A stretch of 64,000 nt of DNA from Shinella zoogloeoides (GCF_030733845.1 NZ_CP132313.1:124001-188000); one strand, 5' to 3'. Positions 25,701 to 34,018 are shown, counted from the first letter of the stretch. Program-made: numbers and translations. The notes: generated from the letters alone by a model not told the origin.

Positions 25701-26339
25701 TAAAACCGTGTTGAGAGCGCGCGAAATTGAAATGTTCAGCCGGTTTTTCCATCCTTTTGGGGGAAAACGGGCGAATCCAGGCTGGATCCTCGTTCGCCTG
25801 TTTCACCTGCGGGGGCGATGCGAGCATTCCCCTCTTGACAGCTTTCGAAAGCGAATACACGCTTAGGGAAGTGTGAGGCATCCGCCTCTCGGCATTGCCC
25901 CGTTCAACGCAAGTTGATGACGATCCGGAGCTCGCACCTCCTGGAACAGGGTCCCGGCGAAACTGGCTTGAAAGCCGGTTCAACTTGGAAACTGGTGGGC
26001 ATGAAGAGCGCTGCATCCTTCCGTGAAGTCGTTGTCTTGGGTTCGTCTTTCGGCGCGCGCCGCACACGGCTGCCGATCTTACCGGCCGAATGGCGCAGGG
26101 TGGTGTCCCGGCTGAGCGGCACCCTTCCTTGCATCCCGTCCCGTCCCGCCACCCCTCTCGCGCGCCCACAGGTTTCTCGCGCCCATCACGGTCACCATGG
26201 CCGCAAACGGCAGCGACATCCGCTTCAGGCATGAGCCCGGCTCCGGCATCGCCTGTGCCCCGATGGCCGTGCCGACAAGCCTGATCCGACAGGGGCGTCA
26301 TCCAAAGCGAAACGCTTGCAAGGTAGGGAGGAGTTTACC
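25701..26339. other. Long non-coding stretch upstream of nucleobase permease
   Basis: About 640 bases carry no convincing gene. The longest frame, on the minus strand at 25663-26301, has a composition unlike real proteins of this genome. Between roughly 26165 and 26290 a minus-strand frame reads VGTAIGAQAMPEPGSC then AAMVTVMGARNLWARE, which could be the tail of a decayed membrane-protein gene. The 25910-26000 part is GC-rich with several short complementary segments, but I could not match it to a named riboswitch. Confidence 0.4.
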
Positions 26340-27812
26340 TTGGCATATGCAGATGAAGACAGCGCGTCTGGTGATCGGCCGGAAGACGAAAAGCTCGGCG
26401 TGGCCGCCAATATCGCCTACGGGCTTCAGCATGTTCTGACGATGTATGGAGGCATCGTCGCCGTTCCCCTGATCGTCGGCCATGCGGCGGGGCTGAGCCC
26501 CAGCGACATCGGCCTTCTGGTGACGGCTTCGCTTTTTGCGGGCGGTCTTGCGACCATCCTGCAAACCCTCGGCCTTCCCTTCTTCGGCAGCCGCCTGCCG
26601 CTGGTGCAGGGCGTCTCGTTTTCCGGGGTGGCGACGATGGTCGCCATATCCGGCAACGGGGGCATTCCGTCCATTCTGGGGGCCGTCATCGCCGCCTCGC
26701 TGATCGGCCTTCTGATCACGCCGGTCTTCTCGCGGATCACCCGTTTTTTCCCGCCGCTCGTCACAGGCATCGTCATCACCACCATCGGGCTGACGCTGAT
26801 GCCGGTCGCAGCTTTCTGGGCGATGGGCGGCAACCCGACGGCCTCCGATTTCGGCAGCCCGGCGAACATCCAGCTCGCGGCGGTGACGCTCGCCATCGTT
26901 CTCCTGCTCAGCAAGGTCGGCAATGCCTCTATCTCGCGGCTGTCCATCCTGCTGGCGCTGGTCATCGGTACGGGCATTGCCTATGTCGCCGGCATGACCG
27001 ATTTTTCGCAGGTTGCGAACGGCCCCGTCTTCGCCCTGCCGACGATCTTCCATTTCGGCTACCCCACGTTTGAAATCGCCGCCATCATCTCCATGCTTAT
27101 CGTCATCGTCGTCACGCTGGTGGAGACGTCGGCCGACATTCTCGCGGTCGGCGAGATTGTCGAGACCAAGGTGGATTCGCGCCGGCTCGGCGACGGCCTG
27201 CGCGCCGACATGCTGTCGAGCATCCTCGCGCCGATCTTCGGCTCGTTCACCCAGAGCGCCTTCGCGCAGAACGTCGGTCTTGTCGCCGTGACCGGCATCA
27301 AGAGCCGCTACGTGGTGGCGACGGGCGGCCTGTTCCTCGTGATCCTCGGCCTGCTGCCCGTCATGGGGCGTGTCGTGGCCGCGGTGCCGAGCTCCGTCCT
27401 CGGCGGGGCCGGGCTCGTGCTTTTCGGAACGGTGGCGGCGAGCGGCATCCGCACCCTCTCGAAGGTCGACTATCAGAACAACATGAACCTGGTGATCGTC
27501 GCGACGTCGATCGGCTTCGGCATGATCCCTATTGCCTCGCCCAGCTTCTACGAGCATTTCCCGGCCTGGGTCGCGACGATCTTCCAATCCGGCATCAGTT
27601 CCGCCGCGCTGATGGCGATCGTGCTCAACCTGCTGTTCAACCACCTCAAGACCGGCAATTCCGACCAGCAGTCGGTGTTCGTCGCGGGAACCGAGCGGAC
27701 GATCCGCTACACGGACATCGCCCGGCTGCACGACGGCGACTATTTCCTCAACGGCAAGCTCTATGACGCCAAGGGCATCGAGATCCCGATGATCCCGGAA
27801 GCGGCCCATTAG
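26340..27812 (+). CDS. NCS2-family nucleobase:cation symporter (xanthine/uracil permease type)
   Basis: The 490-residue transporter has the family opening AYGLQHVLTMYGGIVAVPLIVG and the signature QNVGLVAVTGIKSRYVV near residue 320, matching the NCS2 motif QNxGxxxxTxxxSR. About 14 spans are expected in the 7+7 fold. TTG 26340 is the best start because AGGGAGGAG lies 6 bases upstream at 26325-26333; TTG 26316 precedes that site. It imports a purine or uracil-like base with protons and is followed, after a hairpin, by a cytidine-deaminase-fold enzyme. Confidence 0.88.
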   Translation: MAYADEDSASGDRPEDEKLGVAANIAYGLQHVLTMYGGIVAVPLIVGHAAGLSPSDIGLLVTASLFAGGLATILQTLGLPFFGSRLPLVQGVSFSGVATMVAISGNGGIPSILGAVIAASLIGLLITPVFSRITRFFPPLVTGIVITTIGLTLMPVAAFWAMGGNPTASDFGSPANIQLAAVTLAIVLLLSKVGNASISRLSILLALVIGTGIAYVAGMTDFSQVANGPVFALPTIFHFGYPTFEIAAIISMLIVIVVTLVETSADILAVGEIVETKVDSRRLGDGLRADMLSSILAPIFGSFTQSAFAQNVGLVAVTGIKSRYVVATGGLFLVILGLLPVMGRVVAAVPSSVLGGAGLVLFGTVAASGIRTLSKVDYQNNMNLVIVATSIGFGMIPIASPSFYEHFPAWVATIFQSGISSAALMAIVLNLLFNHLKTGNSDQQSVFVAGTERTIRYTDIARLHDGDYFLNGKLYDAKGIEIPMIPEAAH

Positions 27813-27828
27813 GCGGCTCGCCCCATCA

Positions 27829-27862
27829 TGGTCCGGTTCAGCAAAGAACCTGTTCCGGACCA
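27829..27862 (+). other. Intercistronic hairpin between permease and deaminase genes
   Basis: TGGTCCGG and CCGGACCA are 8-base complementary arms at 27829-27836 and 27855-27862, with an inner GGTTC/GAACC pairing. No T-run follows, so it looks like an RNA-stability or attenuation element within the operon rather than a full terminator. Confidence 0.45.
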
Positions 27863-27891
27863 CCCCTTTCCACGACATCAAAGGAGAAAAA

Positions 27892-28500
27892 ATGTCGCAC
27901 GAACAACATGAAACAAGCCGCCTGCTCGATGCCCTTTTCGGCACGATGGAAGACGACGTCATCCCCACCACCGAAGCGGGCGTCGCCGCAGGCAACAAGG
28001 TCTTCGGCGCGGCGTTGCTGCGCAAATCTGACCTCTCGCTCGTTCTCGCCGAAACCAACAACGAAACGGAAAATCCCCTGTGGCACGGGGAGGTGCATAC
28101 GCTGAAGCGGTTCTACGAGATGCCGCAATGCGACCGGCCGGACACGAAGGATCTCATCTTCCTCTCGACCCACGAGCCCTGCTCGATGTGCCTTTCGGCG
28201 ATCACCTGGGCCGGCTTCGACAATTTCTTCTATTTCTTCAGCCACGAGGATTCCCGCGATGCCTTCGCGATCCCGCACGACCTGAAGATCCTGAAAGAAG
28301 TGTTCACGCTGGAGCCCGGCGGCTACAACCGCAGGAACGCCTTCTGGGAAGGACAATCCATCCATGCGCTGATCGACCGGATGCCGGAAGCGCAACGCGC
28401 GGAACTGAAAGAGCGGGCGGCTGCCATCAGCCGCAAATACGACGATCTCTCCGCCGTCTACCAGGCGAGCAAGGACGGAAACGCCATCCCGCTCAACTAA
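27892..28500 (+). CDS. Nucleoside/nucleobase deaminase-family protein (cytidine deaminase fold)
   Basis: This 202-residue zinc enzyme has the catalytic H65-G-E67 triplet (LWHGEVHTL) and the P96-C97-x2-C100 zinc motif (HEPCSMC). The C-terminal hundred residues, rich in Phe/Tyr (FDNFFYFFSHEDSRDAF), are unlike guanine deaminase or TadA and suggest a distinct substrate. Its position behind a nucleobase permease points to deamination of an imported purine or pyrimidine, or a related heterocycle. GGAG precedes the ATG. Confidence 0.82.
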   Translation: MSHEQHETSRLLDALFGTMEDDVIPTTEAGVAAGNKVFGAALLRKSDLSLVLAETNNETENPLWHGEVHTLKRFYEMPQCDRPDTKDLIFLSTHEPCSMCLSAITWAGFDNFFYFFSHEDSRDAFAIPHDLKILKEVFTLEPGGYNRRNAFWEGQSIHALIDRMPEAQRAELKERAAAISRKYDDLSAVYQASKDGNAIPLN

Positions 28501-28791
28501 GCGCCTGCCGCTTCTCCCCCGACGCGCTGCTGGTGGCTCCCCCTCACTGGCGGCGCGTTCGTCGTGATCGTCATCGTCGATGCCGCATGCTGCCGCCGGC
28601 AGGTCGTCGGTTTCTCCAGCGTGCGATGGGCCCTTCTCTCAACAGGCAGCCGTTATGATGATTTCTACGCGCAGATCGGCGCGCGCCAGTCTGGATTCAC
28701 CGCAAGCGCGCGCTGGTGCGTGGCCGACAGGTACCCACGCATCCCAAACTCGTTGTCGCGCGATCGCGATGCCACGCGGGCAAAACGATGT

Positions 28792-29838
28792 TCAAGATCG
28801 CGTACTACCGCCGCTGACGGAAGCGCGCTCGATCAGTGCGCATCCAAGTTTGTGAACCGCATGCCGTGCCGCGACCGGCTTTTTGGCAAGCTGCGCAATC
28901 GCCCAGGCGCCCATCGGACGATGGGGAAGTTCAAGTGTGGTCAGTTGGGGTCGCAGATGGCGTGAAAGCTCGTCATCGTCATAGCCGACAACGGAAATAT
29001 CGTTTGGGATCCGCATGCCGGCCTCCGTGATCGCAATAAAGCAACCCATCGCCATCTGGTCGTTCTGACAGAAGATGGCGGTCGGCGGCTCCTTCAGCGA
29101 CAGGAGCTTCTGCGTCGCTTCGAAGCCGGATGTCGGCGTCCAGTTCCCTGCAGCCACCAGACTGTCGTCATAGGCGATGCCGGCCTGCGCCAATGCTTCC
29201 CTGTATCCGGTCAGGCGGTCCTGCGCCGCCTCCATGAAGCTCTCGCCGACGATCGTGCCGATGCGCGTATGGCCCCTCCCGAGGAGAGACATGGTCGCCA
29301 TGCGGCCGCCTGTCGTCTCATCGGGAACCACGGCGGGAAATCGGTTGTCGTCCGTATAGCAGTTGAGCAGCACCAGGGGCACTGGAAGCGTTTCCAGAAC
29401 CGGATCGAGCGACACGCGGCGGGTGAAGATCGACATATAGACGATGCCCTGCGCGCCGGCCTGCAGGAGGCGCGCCACCGCCTTGCGCTCGTGTTCGGCC
29501 CGTCCCTGCGTCTGTGCCACGAGGATGGTTACGTCGTTTTCCCAGGAGGCGTGCCGCGCGCCCTCGATCGCGTTGACCGCTTCCGGCGTGGTCGCAAGCT
29601 GGTCCACGATGAAGCCGATGCAGCTCCCTCGCAGGTTCGCCAGCCCCGCCCGCCGGATCGGACCTGCGAGCCCGTAGCCCAGCGTTTGCGCCGTCTCCAG
29701 CACCCGCGCACGCAGATCCGGCGATATCTTGATGTCCGTGACGTTGTTCAGGACGACGGAGACGGTCGCCTGTGAACAGCCGGCCGCCTTGGCGACATCC
29801 ATCATCGTCACGCGTTTCGTGGTCTTTCGGCTGCTCAT
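28792..29838 (-). CDS. LacI-family transcriptional regulator
   Basis: The 348-residue protein has the N-terminal LacI helix-turn-helix TMMDVAKAAGCSQATVSVVLNN followed by a periplasmic-binding-protein-like effector domain (GCIGFIVDQLATTPEAVNAIEGAR ... PTAIFCQNDQMAMGC ... DISVVGYDDDELSRHLRPQLTTL). It is divergent from the phytanoyl-CoA-dioxygenase-like gene, and an AT-rich palindrome lies between them. The 291 bases between this gene's end and the deaminase stop (28501-28791) show no recognisable feature. Confidence 0.92.
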   Translation of the reverse strand: MSSRKTTKRVTMMDVAKAAGCSQATVSVVLNNVTDIKISPDLRARVLETAQTLGYGLAGPIRRAGLANLRGSCIGFIVDQLATTPEAVNAIEGARHASWENDVTILVAQTQGRAEHERKAVARLLQAGAQGIVYMSIFTRRVSLDPVLETLPVPLVLLNCYTDDNRFPAVVPDETTGGRMATMSLLGRGHTRIGTIVGESFMEAAQDRLTGYREALAQAGIAYDDSLVAAGNWTPTSGFEATQKLLSLKEPPTAIFCQNDQMAMGCFIAITEAGMRIPNDISVVGYDDDELSRHLRPQLTTLELPHRPMGAWAIAQLAKKPVAARHAVHKLGCALIERASVSGGSTRS

Positions 29839-29889
29839 CGATCCTCCGCTCCGTCCTTCTCTATCTCAACTAATAAATTTCGGACATTG

Positions 29890-29905
29890 ACTAATAATTA
29901 TTAGT
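29890..29905. promoter_or_regulatory. Palindromic operator candidate for the LacI regulator
   Basis: ACTAATAATTATTAGT is a perfect 16-base palindrome, and a further half site ACTAATAA lies at 29869-29876, 21 bases upstream. Both are in the 99-base divergent region between the LacI gene and the dioxygenase gene. The centre is AT rather than the CG usual for LacI operators, which is notable. Confidence 0.6.
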
Positions 29906-29937
29906 GGCGGTACCCTGACAGTGGGAGGAACGGACAT

Positions 29938-30774
29938 ATGAACACGCAATCGGCATTCAAATACGATATCGACGCGCAAGTGGCTCAGCTCGCCGAGGAC
30001 GGCATTATCGGGTTGAAGGGCGCCTTCAGCCCGCAATGGGCCGATGCGATGCGCGAGGACATGATGACGGCGTTCTGGTCAGCCATCCAGAGGCCGGGCG
30101 GCGCTGTCGGCCGCGGGCCGCGCCGCTGGTATGTGGAAATCCATCCGCAGGCTTTCGGTGGCTTCGTCGATCTCATCACCCACCCGTGGGTCGTGGATGT
30201 CTGCACCAATGTGCTCGGACCGGACTACCAGATCGTGGAAATCGGTTTCGACGTGCCCTTTCAAGGGGCAAGGTACCAGCCTTGGCACCGCGACTTCCCG
30301 TCGCCGCCCGATACCTATCGCGACGGCAAAATCACCTCGCTCGCCTTCAACCTTACGGGCGTCGACGTCACGGAGGACATGGGACCGTTCGAGGTGGCGC
30401 CGGGAACGCAATATGACGATGGCCGCGCCTGGAAACATGAGATGTTTCCCGACAAGACGCTCTGGGGTCGCTTCCAGGAGCGCGCCACGCGCAAATATCC
30501 GCGACGGGGCGATATCTCCTGCCGCTCGGCGTTGACGGTCCATCGCGGGACGGAGCACCTGTCGCCCATCGCCCGGCCCGTCATGGTGCTGGGCGTCGAC
30601 AGGCCGGGGGCCGGACACGCCGAGTTGCACGACATGATGGTGACGCGCGAGTGGCATGATGCCCTTCCCGAGATCGCCAAGCGGCATCTCGTCTGCCGGG
30701 TCGTTGACGAACTGGTGCCGATCACCCAGAAGCACGACATCGAAGGTCTCGTCATGGGGGCCGATCCGAGCTGA
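29938..30774 (+). CDS. Phytanoyl-CoA dioxygenase-family Fe(II)/2-oxoglutarate oxygenase
   Basis: This 278-residue double-stranded beta-helix enzyme has the iron-binding H117-x-D119 pair (PWHRDF) and the distal histidine H202 in LTVHRGTEH. PhyH-family enzymes hydroxylate small substrates using 2-oxoglutarate and O2. A well-placed GGGAGGA precedes the ATG. It stands as a single gene controlled by the divergent LacI-type regulator, which suggests an inducible role on a sugar-like or natural-product ligand; the substrate is unknown. Confidence 0.85.
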   Translation: MNTQSAFKYDIDAQVAQLAEDGIIGLKGAFSPQWADAMREDMMTAFWSAIQRPGGAVGRGPRRWYVEIHPQAFGGFVDLITHPWVVDVCTNVLGPDYQIVEIGFDVPFQGARYQPWHRDFPSPPDTYRDGKITSLAFNLTGVDVTEDMGPFEVAPGTQYDDGRAWKHEMFPDKTLWGRFQERATRKYPRRGDISCRSALTVHRGTEHLSPIARPVMVLGVDRPGAGHAELHDMMVTREWHDALPEIAKRHLVCRVVDELVPITQKHDIEGLVMGADPS

Positions 30775-30881
30775 TCATCCTCGCGCCTCGGTCGGCCTTG
30801 CCGTATGCGGGGCCGCCGCCGCCTGGCGACGTTCCAAAATCACGGCCACTTCGTACCCTGCATGGGAAACCCGCGCCTCCT

Positions 30882-31358
30882 CTAGTCGAGCAGTTCCGCG
30901 GGAACCTTGCCGCCGTTGTCGGCCAGTGCCTTCATGAGCGCCTTGTGAAGCCACATGTTCATGGTGGCGGAATCGTTCTTGTCGCCGACGTAGCCCAGCT
31001 CCTCGGCCAGTTCCTTGCGCGCCGACAGGCTGGAATCCAGATCGAGGGCCTTCATCAAATCGACGATCGAGTGGCGCCAGTCGAGTTTCTGGCCAGTCTT
31101 CTTTGCCGCCACATCCATGATGGCGGCGACATCGACGGGCTCAACCCTCTTCAAAGTTGCGGGTTCGGCGTTGGCTCCCGCGAGCGTCGCGGAGACCTCG
31201 TCGTTGAGGCTCGGCTCGGCGATATCTCCATTTTGGGGATGGACGGTCGGCGTCGCGCCGAGGTCGGCGGTCGCGGGGCTGCCAGCAGTCACCAAATGGT
31301 CCGGTCTGTCCTCCGAATTGCCGAAGAGTTTTTCCTTAATGCGGCTGAAAATGCCCAT
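30882..31358 (-). CDS. DUF3597-domain protein
   Basis: ATG 31358 with AGGAG 8 bases upstream gives 158 residues, MGIFSRIKEKLFG onward. The middle is a flexible Ala/Pro/Thr-rich linker; the C-terminal 80 residues (VDVAAIMDVAAKKTGQKLDWRHSIVDLMKALDLDSSLSARKELAEELGYVG) form the DUF3597 domain, an all-helical module of unknown biochemistry common in stress-linked loci. The longer open frame extends through unrelated sequence and is rejected. Confidence 0.85.
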   Translation of the reverse strand: MGIFSRIKEKLFGNSEDRPDHLVTAGSPATADLGATPTVHPQNGDIAEPSLNDEVSATLAGANAEPATLKRVEPVDVAAIMDVAAKKTGQKLDWRHSIVDLMKALDLDSSLSARKELAEELGYVGDKNDSATMNMWLHKALMKALADNGGKVPAELLD

Positions 31359-31502
31359 CGATCGCTCCTGTATGTTTGACACCACTGACATTAGAGCGGC
31401 GCCATGGGGTTTCAATAATGCGCGGCATCCTGAAAGACCCCGCCCTTCCTGTCGGAACAATATCGAACTGGTCGGGTTTGACGGTATCAAAAGGAGGCTG
31501 AC

Positions 31503-31835
31503 ATGACCTTTGAGCCGAAGGATCCCAAAAAGCCGAGGGAGGCTCCGCCGGAAGAAACACCTGATTCCCTGCCTGACGTGCCCGAGCGCCCGATTGAAGA
31601 GCCAGGGCCCGATATGGTCCCGGAGGAAGCCCCCGACGTTACACCCGTACCGGATGAAGAGGTGCCCCCGAAAATGCGCCACGGAGGCATACGCGATGGA
31701 AAAGCCCGGGCGGCGGGCAAGCTGCGAAAGGCCTTTGGTCACGATCGGCGCCGTCGCTTCGGTCTCGTTCCTTCTCGGCGCCATGCACATGAGGATGGAA
31801 CACGACCTATGAAAGAATGCGTCAGGTATCTCTGA
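31503..31835 (+). CDS. Small Pro/Glu-rich hydrophilic protein, hypothetical
   Basis: AAAAGGAGG lies ideally before ATG 31503. The first 55 residues are very acidic and proline-rich (MTFEPKDPKKPREAPPEETPD onward), predicted disordered. After about residue 70 the composition switches to Arg-rich, as expected for an out-of-frame reading of the next gene, which starts inside this one at 31696. Either the true protein is 110 residues with a shared 3' end, or a frameshift near 31690 joins it to the membrane segment of the next frame. Confidence 0.55.
   Translation: MTFEPKDPKKPREAPPEETPDSLPDVPERPIEEPGPDMVPEEAPDVTPVPDEEVPPKMRHGGIRDGKARAAGKLRKAFGHDRRRRFGLVPSRRHAHEDGTRPMKECVRYL
31696..31812 (+). CDS. 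38-residue single-span membrane protein, overlapping ORF
   Basis: GGAGG at 31683-31687 sits 8 bases before ATG 31696 in the +1 frame of the preceding gene. The product is MEKPGRRASCERPLVTIGAV followed by a hydrophobic ASVSFLLGA segment, a credible lone membrane helix with a positive N-terminus. It is too short for ordinary gene callers. It could be an independent coupled small protein or the C-terminal part of the preceding one after frameshift. Confidence 0.5.
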   Translation: MEKPGRRASCERPLVTIGAVASVSFLLGAMHMRMEHDL

Positions 31836-31836
31836 C

Positions 31837-32925
31837 ATGGTGGAAAATCGCCGCGTCCGGCGCATGCCTTCTATATCGATAGTCACATTAACGATGATAG
31901 CCGGCGCGTTACTCTGGGTGGCGGTTTCGTCACGCCGGCCGCCGTCGGTGAATTCTTATGACCGCGAACCGGACAGGCATGGCCGCACGGCCGACGTCCC
32001 CGAGGCGATACCTGCGCGCGGCCTCCACGACGTGTTCTGGCGGGTGCTCCATGAAGTCTCGACCGACCGGGTGATGCTCATCGCGGCGGGGGTGACTTTT
32101 TATCTGCTTCTCGCAATCTTTCCCGCGCTGACGGCATTGGTTTCGCTTTACGGCCTGATCGCCGATCCTTCAACGATGGCGGACCATCTCAATATCCTTG
32201 CCACGCTTCTGCCGCCCGGCTCCTTCGAGATCGTCAGGGATCAGGTCGCCAGCCTTGCCGCAAGCCGCGAGCGAACCCTCGGGATAGCCTTCTTCCTCGG
32301 CCTGACCATTGCCTTGTGGAGTACACGAAATGGCGTGCTTGCGATCTTCGACGCCATGAACGTCGCCTATGACGAAGAGGAAGAGCGCGGCTTCATTCGG
32401 CGGAACGTTATCGGACTGGTGTTCACAGCCTGCGCGATCCTGGGGCTTGCCGCTTTGATCGGCGCCGTTGCCGTCATGCCGGTCATCCTCGCTTATGTCT
32501 GGCTCGACGGCGTGGACGAGCGGCTCCTTCTCGTCCTTCGATGGCCCGTCCTTATTGCGTTCGCCTTCGCCGCGGTCACCTGCATCTACCGGTATGGACC
32601 GAGCCGTGCGCCCGCGCGCCTGCGGTGGCTAACCTGGGGTGCAGCGCTGACAGTCGTTGCGTGGATCGCGATGTCCATTGGCTTTTCCTTCTATCTCGGG
32701 AATTTTGCCGACTATAACGCCGCCTATGGCGCTTTCGGCGCCCTGATGGGCCTTCTCGTCTGGATGTGGTTTTCGGTCGGCATTCTCATCGTCGGGGCCG
32801 AACTGAATGCCGAACTCGAGCATCAGACGGCGCGAGACACGACGACGGGCGCGCCGCGCCGGATGGGCCTGCGGGGCGCCTTCGTCGCCGACACGCTGGG
32901 GGAAACGGCGGATGAGAAGCAGTAA
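31837..32925 (+). CDS. YihY/BrkB-family (UPF0761) inner-membrane protein
   Basis: The 362-residue protein has six predicted spans and the family landmarks LIAAGVTFYLLLAIFPALTALVSLYGL, LWSTRNGVLAIFDAMNVAYDE and YGAFGALMGLLVWMWFSVGILIVGAELNAELE. An extra N-terminal hydrophobic segment (IVTLTMIAGALLWVAVSS) precedes the conserved domain. The function is not established; it was once thought to be RNase BN. ATG 31837 is used, although MPSISIV nine residues later is possible. It sits among general-stress-type genes. Confidence 0.87.
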   Translation: MVENRRVRRMPSISIVTLTMIAGALLWVAVSSRRPPSVNSYDREPDRHGRTADVPEAIPARGLHDVFWRVLHEVSTDRVMLIAAGVTFYLLLAIFPALTALVSLYGLIADPSTMADHLNILATLLPPGSFEIVRDQVASLAASRERTLGIAFFLGLTIALWSTRNGVLAIFDAMNVAYDEEEERGFIRRNVIGLVFTACAILGLAALIGAVAVMPVILAYVWLDGVDERLLLVLRWPVLIAFAFAAVTCIYRYGPSRAPARLRWLTWGAALTVVAWIAMSIGFSFYLGNFADYNAAYGAFGALMGLLVWMWFSVGILIVGAELNAELEHQTARDTTTGAPRRMGLRGAFVADTLGETADEKQ

Positions 32926-33017
32926 GAACTACCAGCTGTGACGAAGAGCCCTTGCCGCTGGGAGGAGCGTGGAACAAGCGGCCACCAGCGAAGTTCACAC
33001 AGCAAAGGAGACCCACC

Positions 33018-33545
33018 ATGAAAAAGCTGTCTGTCACTCTTGCCCTGTTCATGATCTCGTCCGGTGCCTTCGCCCAATCGACGGCCGAGACGACCGGCGT
33101 CAACTCCACGCTGGGCATTCCTCCGAAGACCGAGGATTTCGTGATGGAGGTTTCGATGAGCGACATCTTCGAGATCGAATCGAGCAAGCTTGCGCTTCAG
33201 AAGGGCGGCGCCGCGACGAAGGCATTTGCCCAGCAGATGATCGATGCCCACGAAAAAACCACGAGCGAGCTCAAGGCGCTGATCGACAGCGGAAAGGTGA
33301 CGGCGCCCATGGCAACCGGCATGTCCGATGCCCAGAAGAAATCGTTCGACGAACTCAAGGATCTCTCGGGCAAGGAGTTTGACGACGCCTACCAGGACGA
33401 TCAGGAAGACGCCCATGAAGATGCCCTCGACATCTTCAAGCGCTACGGCTCCGAGGGCGACAATGGCGACCTGAAAGCTTGGGCCACAAAGACGGTTCCG
33501 GCTCTCGAGCATCACCTGAAAATGGCGGAAGCACTGGACGGTTAG
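33018..33545 (+). CDS. DUF4142-domain exported protein
   Basis: ATG 33018 follows AAAGGAG at good spacing and gives 175 residues with a Sec signal peptide MKKLSVTLALFMISSGAFA. The mature part is a helical ferritin-like DUF4142 domain (DFVMEVSMSDIFEIESSKLALQKGGAATKAFAQQMIDAHEKTTSELKALI). Such periplasmic proteins are common in rhizobial stress regions. Function unknown. Confidence 0.88.
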   Translation: MKKLSVTLALFMISSGAFAQSTAETTGVNSTLGIPPKTEDFVMEVSMSDIFEIESSKLALQKGGAATKAFAQQMIDAHEKTTSELKALIDSGKVTAPMATGMSDAQKKSFDELKDLSGKEFDDAYQDDQEDAHEDALDIFKRYGSEGDNGDLKAWATKTVPALEHHLKMAEALDG

Positions 33546-33594
33546 TCTCATCAGCCATCATCGCCAACATTGCTTGTTGCAAAGGAGACTACAG

Positions 33595-33819
33595 ATGACC
33601 TCGAGCAAATCACCGGAGCGTCCGGAAGACGTCGAGAATGATGCTGCTGGCCAGTTCGCGCCTTCGCAGGCGGATCGCCAGGCGGATGGCGTGGCAAGCG
33701 CGAAGCCGACCGTCGTCACCGGATCCGAGGACGCCACTGCGCACCGCGACCCGCCCGGCAACAAACACGGGAAGGACTGGGATGTCGGTTTCGACGAGCG
33801 CCAGGAAGACCGGTCATGA
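33595..33819 (+). CDS. Small hydrophilic hypothetical protein
   Basis: AAAGGAG precedes ATG 33595. The 74-residue product (MTSSKSPERPEDVENDAAGQ onward) has no hydrophobic core and is rich in Asp, Glu, Pro and Gln, so it is predicted intrinsically disordered. It lies in a run of similar tiny genes with strong ribosome-binding sites. No family recognised. Confidence 0.6.
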   Translation: MTSSKSPERPEDVENDAAGQFAPSQADRQADGVASAKPTVVTGSEDATAHRDPPGNKHGKDWDVGFDERQEDRS

Positions 33820-33832
33820 ACAGGAGGCAGTC

Positions 33833-34018
33833 ATGAGCCAGGAGAGTTCTCATCCCAAGGGCGAACGTCCCAACCGCAAGGCACCTGCGCAAACTCACGG
33901 CGAGGAGGTTTCCGATCCACATCCGGGCAGCATATCGGATGGAACCCATCCCGAAGCCTCTGAAGTGAAGCATCCGCGAGGAGCGGGGGACCCTCATGCC
34001 GCGGGAGGCTCGTCATGA
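33833..34018 (+). CDS. Small His/Pro-rich hypothetical protein
   Basis: AGGAGG lies 5-6 bases before ATG 33833. The 61-residue product contains several His-Pro and Gly-rich turns (SHPKGERPNRKAPAQTHGEE and HPGSISDGTHPEASEVKHP), disordered in character. Its stop overlaps the start of the GFA-family gene (ATGA at 34015-34018), which supports real translation and operon membership. Confidence 0.62.
   Translation: MSQESSHPKGERPNRKAPAQTHGEEVSDPHPGSISDGTHPEASEVKHPRGAGDPHAAGGSS

Noticed and set aside
25663..26301. 212-codon minus-strand ORF in the gap before the nucleobase permease
   Set aside because: Amino-acid composition (Cys, Arg, Ser, Gly excess) and absence of motifs indicate non-coding; kept only as a gap description.
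25910..26339. Possible purine or xanthine riboswitch upstream of the nucleobase permease
   Set aside because: Some complementary segments exist but I could not match any known aptamer consensus, so no riboswitch is claimed.
26298..28061. 587-codon minus-strand open frame across the permease and deaminase genes
   Set aside because: Composition is Asp/Arg/His-rich and repetitive, it has no family resemblance, and it lies entirely opposite the clear NCS2 permease and deaminase genes; it is a GC-rich antisense shadow.
28564..28965. Plus-strand ORF downstream of the deaminase gene
   Set aside because: It runs into the 3' end of the LacI gene on the other strand and has no translation signals or domain.
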